Of a stretch of DNA of 64,000 nucleotides, positions 8,485 through 15,361 are shown piece after piece (within the stretch, counting starts at the first letter, position 1; every line of letters begins with the position of its first letter). Position numbers and translations under genes: made by a program. The notes beneath the pieces are model-generated. The model ran no database searches, was not told where the DNA came from, and was given only the letters and a program-made list of their open reading frames with translations. Source of the DNA: Neoaliturus tenellus (lineage: Eukaryota > Arthropoda > Insecta > Hemiptera > Cicadellidae); NCBI GenBank assembly GCA_030545055.2, contig CM061536.1, positions 29,763,751-29,827,750 on the forward strand, in the 5' to 3' direction.

Positions 8485-8796
8485 TCACTCCCCATCAGCC
8501 TCGTCGTTGTCTCCTACATCTTCATCCGCATCAGATTCACTGTATGGGTAAATCGGTGACATTGGTGAGTATTGCGGTGAGTGCTGGCCGTTGTTGTCCT
8601 CCTGCCGCAATGTAACTTGCGACCAATCATAGTTGAAATTCATTTGTATTATGATCCCAGGGTTGTATCGCAGTATTTCTTTCATCCGTTCGCAAATTGT
8701 TTCCAAATAGTGAACACTGTCGACGGATAGTGTCCAACCTGTACTCGTTCCAACATCAGTAGTGGAGTCAGCTTGGCTGATGGTGTTGTCCGCCAT
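8485..8796 (-). CDS. Accessory protein with one DSTT-Trp module
   Basis: 103 residues from ATG 8796 in an ACCATGG context. The N-terminus ISQADSTTD leads into one module (about residues 20-60, GWTLSVDSVHYLE... to YDWS). The C-terminal third is HSPQYSPMSPIYPYSESD followed by an acidic tail. YSPMSPI resembles the heptad of the RNA polymerase II C-terminal domain, an oddity shared with the ortholog at 2784-3107. Clearly paralogous to the modules at 7819-8322. The function is unknown. Confidence 0.7.
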   Translation of the reverse strand: MADNTISQADSTTDVGTSTGWTLSVDSVHYLETICERMKEILRYNPGIIIQMNFNYDWSQVTLRQEDNNGQHSPQYSPMSPIYPYSESDADEDVGDNDEADGE

Positions 8797-8890
8797 GGTT
8801 GCTTGTCGAACAAGGAATGACGGGTGATGTGATGCTCATGCAGGAACATGGTGAAGTGTTGGGGGGCGTGGTGGAGTAGTGGGGGAAGTT

Positions 8891-8925
8891 TCAAGGTCAT
8901 CCAAACGGAGTTTTAAAAAAAGGAA
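8891..8925 (-). promoter_or_regulatory. Intergenic module upstream of the single DSTT gene
   Basis: TCAAGGTCA at 8891-8899 with AGTGGGGGAAGTT before it and GAGTTTTAAAAAAAGG after it. It lies between the stop of the membrane-protein gene (8929) and the ATG at 8796. No clear TATA box is seen here. Confidence 0.55.
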
Positions 8926-8928
8926 AAC

Positions 8929-9192
8929 CTAGAAAGTAACATTGAAACTTTCCAATTGATGGTGGCGGGCGTTTTCTTCTGCAACCTTGCCGACACATGT
9001 GACTATGCCATACAGTATAAAAAGTACAACCATAATAAGGCCGAACAATAAAAGATAGCCGTTGACTATCATGATATTTTCTGAGTGGATCTGCTTTTTT
9101 CTTATCGCCCTCTCCTGCATCCTCTTCTCCAACTCGTGGATGAAGTCACAGCACGCGTGAGGACATCTTTCATCTGTTGGTAGGTTTGCCAT
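8929..9192 (-). CDS. Small single-pass membrane protein
   Basis: The start is set at ATG 9192 (87 residues). The longer frame upstream begins at a TTG inside the repeated promoter module and is unlikely to be coding. The N-terminus has a Cys-rich patch (RCPHACCDF), then a charged amphipathic helix (HELEKRMQERAIRKKQ), then one hydrophobic span of about 22 residues (YLLLFGLIMVVLFILYGIVT) and a short His/Glu-containing tail. The charge distribution suggests the N-terminus in the cytosol. I do not recognise the family. Virion membrane, release or host-signalling roles are all possible. Confidence 0.65.
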   Translation of the reverse strand: MANLPTDERCPHACCDFIHELEKRMQERAIRKKQIHSENIMIVNGYLLLFGLIMVVLFILYGIVTCVGKVAEENARHHQLESFNVTF

Positions 9193-9304
9193 TGTTGATG
9201 TTGTCGGTTTGGCTGTTGAAGATGGAATGAGGTTTCCAATTGTGATGTGCCATGTACACCAATAGTCAAGTGGTGGGGGTAGCGAAGCAGTGGAGGGGGA
9301 AGTT

Positions 9305-9376
9305 TCAAGGTCATTCAAACTGTGTTTTAAAAAAACCTATCTTGTTACTGAGCTCATATGTCAGTAACAAGATAGG
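9305..9376 (-). terminator. Promoter module with adjoining 16-bp hairpin
   Basis: TCAAGGTCA at 9305-9313 and GTTTTAAAAAAA are followed by a perfect 16-bp inverted repeat (9336-9351 and 9361-9376, 9-nt loop). Read on the minus strand, the 9458-9706 gene ends, the hairpin and a T-run follow, and the promoter module of the membrane-protein gene comes next. The truncated copy keeps a mismatched version at about 3675-3713. Confidence 0.6.
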
Positions 9377-9457
9377 TATTTTGCTCTTTTACTTCTTTAA
9401 TATAATGAAAAAATAAACATATTCTACAATGGTTAGAACAAGGAAGACAACCGCTAG

Positions 9458-9706
9458 TCAGCTGAAGTAATCCAAGTTGTCCGGCTCGGTCTTCATCGAC
9501 GCCGGTGAGGAAGCTGTTGTTGAAGAGGAATGTCCAGGCTCTTCCTTCGGCTGCCGAAGATTCCGTATATTGCAAGCGTAGACTTGCACGTTTATACGGT
9601 AGCCTCTTGCCACCATCAGCTGCAACTCCTTGTACAAGTCGTTCAGCTCCTGTTGCGTTTTGATCGTCACCTCCTCATAGCTGGCACAGCTTACGTTCAG
9701 AGACAT
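9458..9706 (-). CDS. Small beta-alpha-beta-like accessory protein
   Basis: The start is at ATG 9706, the only methionine shared with the ortholog at 3798-4049. The longer frame upstream starts at GTG and runs through promoter sequence. The 82-residue protein has a predicted strand (VTIKT), helix (QQELNDLYKELQLMVARG) and strand (RINVQVYACNI), then a tail rich in Pro, Ser and Glu ending in DYFS. Its layout resembles the DSTT-Trp modules next door but lacks the DSTT and Trp motifs, so the relationship is only a suggestion. Confidence 0.65.
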   Translation of the reverse strand: MSLNVSCASYEEVTIKTQQELNDLYKELQLMVARGYRINVQVYACNIRNLRQPKEEPGHSSSTTASSPASMKTEPDNLDYFS

Positions 9707-9858
9707 ACTGATGTTGTTCGGTTGGCTGCTGGAGTTGAAATGAAGACGAGGCACAGCGCTTGGAGGTATATGAAAAAGTGGTGGGGGTGTTTTGCATTCA
9801 AGCAGGTTTGACTTGTAGCGTGGTGGTGGGGGTAACTGTGAAATGCAAAGGTCAAAGG

Positions 9859-9941
9859 TCAAGGTCACCCGCGAAGTTTAAAAAAAAATGCAACATATCA
9901 ATATGTGACAAACTTCACATATTGATATGTTGCATTTTTTA
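9859..9941 (-). terminator. Module plus perfect 21-bp hairpin with A/T flanks
   Basis: TCAAGGTCA at 9859-9867, then an A-run, then a perfect 21-bp inverted repeat (9888-9908 and 9915-9935, 6-nt loop), extended to about 27 bp by A/T flanks. It follows the stop of the 10028-10390 gene on the minus strand and precedes the start of the next one. It is conserved in the truncated copy (4654-4701). Confidence 0.65.
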
Positions 9942-10027
9942 TCTTTTTGTATTCTTTTTTTTGTCTTTTATGGTTTATTTATTTATAAAACATTACAATA
10001 ACATATGTACAATAGTAAAACTTAAAT

Positions 10028-10390
10028 CTAACACTGCTGCTTGTCGGCGATGTGGATGGTCAACTCGGTGGAATTGCTACCCGTGCAACCGTGGGAAACC
10101 AGGTAGAGACAGCCGGGTTGGATGGAGCGCAGATCCTCGTTCTGGAGGAGATGGACGAACCGTTTCGGCAGGTAGACTTGGAACTTGGGCTCATCCCCCG
10201 GAGTGAATGGTGCCTCGCTAAGACTGCAGCAGATGGCCTCTCCAACTGTAGTCTCCATCTTCTTCATGGCGTGGATAATGTAGTGCTTCTCGTCTTTAAG
10301 TTCGGAACACTTCTTGACGGGTAGTATGGTAGATTTGGAGTGAGCATTGAACTGCTCAACCAAAGTTTGCAGGAACTGGTGAGATGCCAT
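10028..10390 (-). CDS. Conserved mobile-element-associated protein, possible OB-like fold
   Basis: 120 residues from ATG 10390, which has a perfect ACCATGG context and begins 7 nt after the stop of the preceding gene. The longer frame to 10489 overlaps that gene and is rejected. The pattern of ILPV, a central AMKKMETTVGEAI stretch, and VYLPKRF near residue 80 recalls short proteins common in arthropod mobile-element loci, possibly all-beta nucleic-acid binding. I cannot name the family. A TATATAAG box lies at 10489-10496. Confidence 0.6.
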   Translation of the reverse strand: MASHQFLQTLVEQFNAHSKSTILPVKKCSELKDEKHYIIHAMKKMETTVGEAICCSLSEAPFTPGDEPKFQVYLPKRFVHLLQNEDLRSIQPGCLYLVSHGCTGSNSTELTIHIADKQQC

Positions 10391-10397
10391 GGTCAAG

Positions 10398-11051
10398 TTA
10401 TAGATCGTCTTCTTCGTCTTCTTGCTGGGAGATGTTGTCGTCTCGGAATCTCGAGTAATTCTCATGCCAGGTCCCGGTCTGCTCCTCACTTATATAACCC
10501 CCGTTACCCCCACCACTCCCCATTTCCCCACTTTGAAGGTAAGATGCGAGTTTATAGGCGTTTTTTAAAGCGCAATGTCTATCTTTTTCATGTTCTGGAC
10601 TTTTAGTACAAATACAAACATTTTCCATTGTATACTTGTAGTTTTTATCCAAATCCACATCATTAACCGGAACATGAGTAAATCCTTCGATCCATCTTTT
10701 CTTTTCCAGCCCCTTTGTGTAAATATTGGTAAACTTGTCTGAAAAGTGATGCATAATGTGATACAAGTCCGTGTAACTTGTAAAACCATCATACCAATCG
10801 ATATGATGAAAGTGTTTTGAAATCCATCTGTTGGTAGTAGCGGCTTTACTAGTTAAAAATGAATAAGAACATGGTGGTTTAAATAAAAACGAATAAGGAA
10901 CACTTGTATTGATGTCGAAAAACACAAGTTCTTTTATGATAAATCTATCATCATTACCCCGAAACGCTTGGAACTCAATTATACCAGGTTTGGACTTTAC
11001 TTGTTCTTCTTCCTTGTCCTTGTCCATTGCGAAGATCACTCGTCTGCTCAT
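10398..11051 (-). CDS. Conserved Polinton-associated protein of unknown role
   Basis: 217 residues if the start is ATG 11051. A second ATG at 11027 has the better context, so residues 1-8 are uncertain. The core is rich in aromatic, His and Asp residues (FKPPCSY, TNRWISKHFHHIDWYDG, IYTKGLEKK), and the C-terminal part has Cys/His and CALKNAYKLASYL. Similar proteins are frequent in arthropod genomes near mobile elements. The helix with CALKNA recalls the third motif of DEDD exonucleases, but I cannot place a convincing Asp-x-Glu motif. The tail is Gly-rich and acidic. A TATAAAAG and TCAGTT promoter lies just upstream. Confidence 0.6.
   Translation of the reverse strand: MSRRVIFAMDKDKEEEQVKSKPGIIEFQAFRGNDDRFIIKELVFFDINTSVPYSFLFKPPCSYSFLTSKAATTNRWISKHFHHIDWYDGFTSYTDLYHIMHHFSDKFTNIYTKGLEKKRWIEGFTHVPVNDVDLDKNYKYTMENVCICTKSPEHEKDRHCALKNAYKLASYLQSGEMGSGGGNGGYISEEQTGTWHENYSRFRDDNISQQEDEEDDL
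10489..10496 (-). promoter_or_regulatory. TATA box (TATATAAG)
   Basis: TATATAAG on the minus strand about 100 nt upstream of ATG 10390, within the end of the upstream coding region. A GGCATGAG initiator-like sequence follows at the expected 31 nt. Confidence 0.5.
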
Positions 11052-11068
11052 GACGAAGTCCAAAGGTC

Positions 11069-11105
11069 AACTGATTTCCACACCACGGTAGGTACGACTT
11101 TTATA
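11069..11105 (-). promoter_or_regulatory. TATA/Inr promoter for the 10398-11051 gene
   Basis: TATAAAAG at 11098-11105 and TCAGTT at 11069-11074 on the minus strand, 33 nt apart, 18-20 nt before the ATG. Confidence 0.7.
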
Positions 11106-11231
11106 CCCGGCCGTACAGTTGTTGGCGCGTTGGTGTATATTTAACGTGGGCACCGTCCCCGGTAGGCCTAACCCCACAAAGTGTTTGATATTGTTTTAAA
11201 AATTAACCATTGCTGTGTAGTTAATTGTCAT

Positions 11232-12116
11232 TTAGGTTTCCATCTTTACATTTTCCTTGTTTTCATTTTCATCACTAACACTTGATTCTTCTCCTCCTTC
11301 TTCTTCCTCTTCTTCACGTTTTACTGATTTCTTATGTAGTTGAGCGTACTTTTCCAATTGTCTCCACATTTGTACTTCATGAGGAACCCTATTGAATATA
11401 GAAGTATCTACAGGTCCGTACAATATAGGTGCGTCCGGTTGTTTGTCCAAAGTGTCTTCCAGATAATCTTTAATAATTGAACTTGAAAACACCAGTTGTC
11501 TCAAGTATCTCGTTATTGGTTCAGTTGCACAAGTTAGAATAAAAAACTCTTCTCGATTAAGTTGAATCTTGTTATCATGTCTTGTTGTGTCTCTAAACCG
11601 CAACTGATGATCACCACGATGTTTAACAATATCGATTTCCACATTTGAATCCAAAAGGCCTACTCTTGTCTTTCTTCCAAACATGTTACTACTTAAATAG
11701 TATTCTAGCAGATGCAAGTGTTTCATAAACGATTCCCAAGCAGTGTCCGTAAACAAAATCATTTTGGGTCCATGAGTTAAAATTACAGTAGGGGAATAAT
11801 CTGTAGATTTCATAACACCGATTAAAACACTTTTGTCCAAACTGGAAGAGATTGGGTAAAATATTCGCAAGAATACCTCACTTAATATGTTAGGAGAAAT
11901 ATTATCTTCAATATCCCTTTTCCTCTTGTGTGCATTCTTTCTTCTTTTATCTTTTTCCTCAACATTATTACTGGCGTGGAGTTGTCCGCAAGCGTTGTGT
12001 TCATCTCCCTCCGGTTGACCTTGAAGATCTAAAAAGTCGGATATCTCCTTCTCAATATCTACTACATTTTCTTGTGTACCACTAGGAGAAGCCATATTGA
12101 ATAAGATGCTACCCAT
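11232..12116 (-). CDS. Unknown acidic/basic two-domain protein
   Basis: 294 residues from ATG 12116, or 287 from ATG 12095 (the promoter 20 nt upstream favours 12116). Layout: acidic N-terminus, a basic stretch (KDKRRKNAHKRKRD, likely a nuclear localisation signal) near residue 55-70, then a globular core with two similar strand-rich segments (VILTHGPKMILFTD and QLRFRD...IQLNREEFFIL), each followed by a helix. The C-terminus is strongly Glu-rich. The paired segments recall PC4-like single-strand DNA-binding folds, but that is a guess. It precedes the capsid genes. Confidence 0.6.
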   Translation of the reverse strand: MGSILFNMASPSGTQENVVDIEKEISDFLDLQGQPEGDEHNACGQLHASNNVEEKDKRRKNAHKRKRDIEDNISPNILSEVFLRIFYPISSSLDKSVLIGVMKSTDYSPTVILTHGPKMILFTDTAWESFMKHLHLLEYYLSSNMFGRKTRVGLLDSNVEIDIVKHRGDHQLRFRDTTRHDNKIQLNREEFFILTCATEPITRYLRQLVFSSSIIKDYLEDTLDKQPDAPILYGPVDTSIFNRVPHEVQMWRQLEKYAQLHKKSVKREEEEEEGGEESSVSDENENKENVKMET

Positions 12117-12135
12117 ACAACAACAGGCAACAAAC

Positions 12136-12169
12136 TGATGAGGAGCGAGCTGAACGCTCTGCTTTTATA
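12136..12169 (-). promoter_or_regulatory. TATA/Inr promoter for the 11232-12116 gene
   Basis: TATAAAAG at 12162-12169 with TCAGTTT whose A is at 12136, 33 nt downstream on the minus strand. The predicted 5' leader is about 20 nt. Confidence 0.7.
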
Positions 12170-12206
12170 CTCGCGGAATGCATTGGAATGTAGGAAAACC
12201 GGTCTT

Positions 12207-13436
12207 TTACAATACATTTTTAACAATTCCAGTTAAAGGTGTGTATGTTACGATTTTATCATGTAGAATTAAACAGTATGCAGTTGTATTAGCCGGTATA
12301 GGCGCGTTGAATTCCATTTCTATTTTTATATCTACACTTGATGATTTTACCGATTCATTTTGTTTAGAACAATCGATTACAACTATAGGGTAACCATCTA
12401 AGTATTTTTCTGGTGATAGTAAAGGTGCATTCGTTTTACCATAATATGAACTTTGGAATCTTGCATACATATCGTACAATATGCTGTACTTTTTATTAGC
12501 GAATGACACATTTAAATTATCGTATGGAAAAAATTGTGAATTTAAATAAACTTTAATATTTTTCAAGTTGCAATGATCAAATTGGCCTGCATGTTTGGTG
12601 ATGGTGTCTCTTCTGCCTGTTTGTAAACCAAATATAATATACCTGGCTCGTTCCACATAATTAGATGTTTTAACTGTCCAAGTGTGTCGATCCGTAGTTG
12701 GCAAGCTGGGATGTTCATGAAATTCCCAACTTCTAAAAGGAATTACAATATCACGATCAGCCTTTAACTTTCTTAATAGTAGCATTCTATGCTCGTCAGC
12801 TAATTTTACATGTGGAACTCTCCATACAATTTTGTCTAATGTTAATTTCCATTCTAAAGTTGCATCTGTTGTACCGTCTGGAGCTTTAATAATATCTTTA
12901 TCGTTTGAAGATCTCAACAAAACTAATTCTTGTTTAACGTTTAATATTATTTTCCTATAATCTTCAGCAAAACCAAGCAACAAACGTAACGGAATATGAA
13001 AATCAAAATTTCCATTTGTATCTGGAGTGATTGTGTCTTTTGCAGGTAAAACCCATCCTGCAGGTTGTATTAAATTGGTTTCATTAGGTGATATAGATGT
13101 TAATCCCTTTAAAGTTGTTGCAATACCTACTTTTTTAGTAGAATCAACTGTTACACCTGATATTTCATATCTAATTTCATCAAACAGGAAAGCCATGGGA
13201 TTATTTATAAATGGAACTGTTGTACCAGTAGTAGTACCGTCCTTTTTAGTAACTTTTCCTTCAATATACAAGTAACTTTCACATGGTAGTGTGTAAATGT
13301 CTTGATTTTGTATGGGAATACGAATTTCATCGTTATTGTTTAATTTTGATGAAGTGTAAGGGTTGTGGGTGTGATATTCTTTTTCCCATAGGGTTTCGTC
13401 GAATGTTGGACCCTGAGCTATATCCAGTATATCCAT
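12207..13436 (-). CDS. mcp: Major capsid protein (double jelly-roll)
   Basis: 409 residues from ATG 13436. Length, N-terminus (ILDIA...FDETLWEKEYHTHNPY) and strand-rich composition with few long helices match the Polinton/adintovirus major capsid protein, which forms pseudo-hexameric trimers in an icosahedral shell. An N-terminal EYHTHNPY and IQNQDIYTLP segment begins the first jelly roll. It lies in the usual gene order with penton and protease upstream. The open reading frame is intact. Its start overlaps a smaller ORF (13333-13560) by about 100 nt. No TATA box is seen, unlike the accessory genes, so it may be expressed late or from a polycistronic RNA. Confidence 0.85.
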   Translation of the reverse strand: MDILDIAQGPTFDETLWEKEYHTHNPYTSSKLNNNDEIRIPIQNQDIYTLPCESYLYIEGKVTKKDGTTTGTTVPFINNPMAFLFDEIRYEISGVTVDSTKKVGIATTLKGLTSISPNETNLIQPAGWVLPAKDTITPDTNGNFDFHIPLRLLLGFAEDYRKIILNVKQELVLLRSSNDKDIIKAPDGTTDATLEWKLTLDKIVWRVPHVKLADEHRMLLLRKLKADRDIVIPFRSWEFHEHPSLPTTDRHTWTVKTSNYVERARYIIFGLQTGRRDTITKHAGQFDHCNLKNIKVYLNSQFFPYDNLNVSFANKKYSILYDMYARFQSSYYGKTNAPLLSPEKYLDGYPIVVIDCSKQNESVKSSSVDIKIEMEFNAPIPANTTAYCLILHDKIVTYTPLTGIVKNVL

Positions 13437-13560
13437 TATCGGTTACTTTTAATCCAATTCTCTCTAAGAAACGAATGTTCTCGCGTGTTAACTCCTCCAC
13501 AGCTGAAGAGCTACTAATGCGGATTCCCGTAGGTTGTTCGCTTTTAAATGTTAAACCCAT
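13333..13560 (-). CDS. Small protein overlapping the capsid gene start
   Basis: 75 residues from ATG 13560 in an ATCATGG context. It starts 9 nt after the penton stop and ends about 100 nt inside the capsid gene in another frame. The centre, VEELTRENIRFLERIGLKV, is a strong amphipathic segment of a kind I associate with small proteins beside arthropod Polinton capsid genes. The rest is low complexity with basic residues. Its fit between penton and capsid and its good start context argue for a real gene. The function is unknown; a minor virion component or cement protein is conceivable. Confidence 0.6.
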   Translation of the reverse strand: MGLTFKSEQPTGIRISSSSAVEELTRENIRFLERIGLKVTDNGYTGYSSGSNIRRNPMGKRISHPQPLHFIKIKQ

Positions 13561-13569
13561 GATTTTGTA

Positions 13570-14292
13570 TTAAAGTGTTGATTTTAAATGTAATCTAACC
13601 GTAATAGGCTCTTCTCGGAAATCTATCAAGTTACCGTCTTGATCCAATACGTTCAACACGATGTCTGAAATGAAAGTGGTGTTCAAAGGTAGATATACCA
13701 GGTTTTGCGGCTTTTCAACAATTTTAAATCCAGTTGGTACACTGGGATAAAAAGTATGTATTATATGAGTATTTGCTCCATCTCTGTAAGCTCCTTGTAT
13801 AATGTTACAAGTTATGTCTATACTATTGACTTTTAATATTGTTACAGTTTGTTTACCGGAATGTGTTTTATTTGGTTCTAAAATTGCTCCATCTTTGGGA
13901 AATCCTAATAAATCACCAATTGAGTCTGACTTACTGAAATCTATATAATATTTTGAAGTAAGCTCAGCTTTCATTGTATTGTTATTACCTTTTAGCGTTA
14001 TATTGTCTTTTCCCATTTTATTTTGCAAAAATTCATTAATATGATCAATTTCATAAGAACCTGTGGGTAGAGTGCAAACTTCTAGGTCTGTAAATTTCCC
14101 ACTGGCATCTTTTCCTTTATAATAATGCAATAAGTTATTTTTACCTTTCGTAACATTGGGAATAGAGTTGTAAGTTGTAAAATCCAATAGTGCCGCCTCC
14201 CAAAATCTTCCTTTTTGCAAGCGTAACGCTGGAAAAAGGATACTTCGTAAAGTGGACGATTTTCCTGTTAATGATACCGTATAGGAAGACAT
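13570..14292 (-). CDS. Minor capsid (penton-type) protein
   Basis: 240 residues from ATG 14292, one base beyond the protease stop. It is strand-rich, with the N-terminal pattern (TVSLTGKSSTLRSILFPALRL...FWEAALLDFTTYNSIPNV) seen in Polinton penton-like single jelly-roll proteins, which form the pentameric vertices. A C-terminal strand (PITVRLHLKS) is typical. The frame is intact. Position between protease and major capsid gene matches other elements of this class. Confidence 0.8.
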   Translation of the reverse strand: MSSYTVSLTGKSSTLRSILFPALRLQKGRFWEAALLDFTTYNSIPNVTKGKNNLLHYYKGKDASGKFTDLEVCTLPTGSYEIDHINEFLQNKMGKDNITLKGNNNTMKAELTSKYYIDFSKSDSIGDLLGFPKDGAILEPNKTHSGKQTVTILKVNSIDITCNIIQGAYRDGANTHIIHTFYPSVPTGFKIVEKPQNLVYLPLNTTFISDIVLNVLDQDGNLIDFREEPITVRLHLKSTL

Positions 14293-14293
14293 C

Positions 14294-14737
14294 TCAATAG
14301 TGACTGATACTTTTAGCTAGGAATTCTAAACATAAATGGCCGCATATTAATGTGTTATCAGGTTGTTCTCTTTTATAGTTGTAATATATGTTTTTAGCAG
14401 ATTTAAAGTAATCTTGAAGTTCTTTTGGTGGTGGCAGGTTACCGAAACTATCAAAATAATATACATTGCTATTTAGTTTCTTATAACACACCCAATGGGT
14501 GCCGGACCCTTCAGTATTATCCAAATTTACGATTCCAGTCTCATTTTTCCATATTTTCTTTGGTAAACTGTCCTTCATGAATACTCCGCGAAAAAATGGT
14601 ATTTTTAAACAGGAAATATATCTGAATAATTCAACATTAGTCAACGCTTTATGTGGTATAACTAATTGATTTCTTTTATTTAATATGCACGATACGGTCT
14701 TAGGTATAGACCTGCCCCGTTTTTTACCATTGACCAT
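14294..14737 (-). CDS. pro: Adenovirus-type maturation cysteine protease
   Basis: 147 residues from ATG 14737. The catalytic residues of the adenain/Ulp1-like fold are present in order: His81 (GTHWVCY), Asp96 (YFDSFG), Gln125 and Cys132 (ICGHLC), with the usual seven-residue spacing from Gln to Cys. In this class of viruses the enzyme cleaves capsid precursors during assembly. The gene overlaps the 3' end of the phospholipase gene by 58 nt and ends one base before the penton start, so the cluster is tightly packed. The N-terminus is basic. Confidence 0.85.
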   Translation of the reverse strand: MVNGKKRGRSIPKTVSCILNKRNQLVIPHKALTNVELFRYISCLKIPFFRGVFMKDSLPKKIWKNETGIVNLDNTEGSGTHWVCYKKLNSNVYYFDSFGNLPPPKELQDYFKSAKNIYYNYKREQPDNTLICGHLCLEFLAKSISHY

Positions 14738-15273
14738 ATTGTCGGTTTTTTATTATTTTTCTTCGTAGAACGTCTTTTTAGTCTAATATTACCACCATGT
14801 TTCTTCATGGTTGATCCTTTTTTATTCCTACCCCTCCTTTTTCCACCTCCTACCGCTGTTTTAGCCTTCATACCTGCTGTTACCGCTAAAGCTGCTGCTT
14901 TTTCCGCAATACTAGCGTCACTAGACTTTACTCGTTGCCAAGCTATATTTGCTAGCTTTTTATCAGCGATTGACCTATTTTTTGAATCGGTAAATGTGGA
15001 ATATGCGATATCGTGTTCTTTACAAGCCTGATCTAATTTATTTATGCCTGGATCGCCTCTTTCCAGTCGTTTTTGCAATTTAGTTCCTGGTCCGCAATAC
15101 TGATAACCTCCCGGTATGTGAAATTCGTATGGTAAAGCGTCTATTGCTCTATTTACGACAGATCCTACTGGAATTCGATTTAAAGCTTTACTTAACAGAG
15201 AAACCGCTGTGGACGTGATACCGCCTCCTTTCCGTATAGTGTCTCGATATGGACTGGTGTAATGAAATGCCAT
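14680..15273 (-). CDS. Phospholipase A2-domain virion protein
   Basis: 197 residues from ATG 15273. Residues 57-64 form a calcium-loop-like YQYCGPGT, and His87-Asp88 (ACKEHDIAY) is the PLA2 catalytic dyad, the same arrangement as in the unique region of parvovirus VP1. There, the activity helps virions leave endosomes. After the PLA2 domain come an Ala-rich helix and a very basic Lys/Arg/Gly tail (residues about 145-185), which could bind DNA or act as a nuclear signal. The frame is intact. Membrane-breaching during entry is inferred from the family. Confidence 0.8.
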   Translation of the reverse strand: MAFHYTSPYRDTIRKGGGITSTAVSLLSKALNRIPVGSVVNRAIDALPYEFHIPGGYQYCGPGTKLQKRLERGDPGINKLDQACKEHDIAYSTFTDSKNRSIADKKLANIAWQRVKSSDASIAEKAAALAVTAGMKAKTAVGGGKRRGRNKKGSTMKKHGGNIRLKRRSTKKNNKKPTIWSMVKNGAGLYLRPYRAY

Positions 15274-15361
15274 GATTGTCTTTTATATTCGAAAAGCGTA
15301 TCCTATGCGTTACCTCTATGACAGGTTGCACATAAATGAAGTCATTTATTGAGTTATTTAA

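Noticed and set aside
9102..9314. Series of minus-strand ORFs starting MTLKLPPP or MTLKFPPP (also 1313, 2723, 3388 and 8682)
   Set aside because: These begin in the ATGACCTTGAA of the repeated promoter module. The shared 'N-terminus' is the regulatory motif read as protein, and the rest does not agree between copies.
8929..9318. 129-residue version of the membrane protein
   Set aside because: It starts at TTG within the promoter module; the ATG at 9192 is the first sensible start.
7332..9706. Retinoblastoma-binding LxCxE motif in accessory proteins
   Set aside because: I looked for it because small DNA viruses often have it; the closest match (LVCNR) lacks the Glu.
10028..10489. Longer start for the 10028-10390 gene
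   Set aside because: It would overlap the previous gene by about 90 bp; ATG 10390 has a perfect Kozak context and matches gene spacing.
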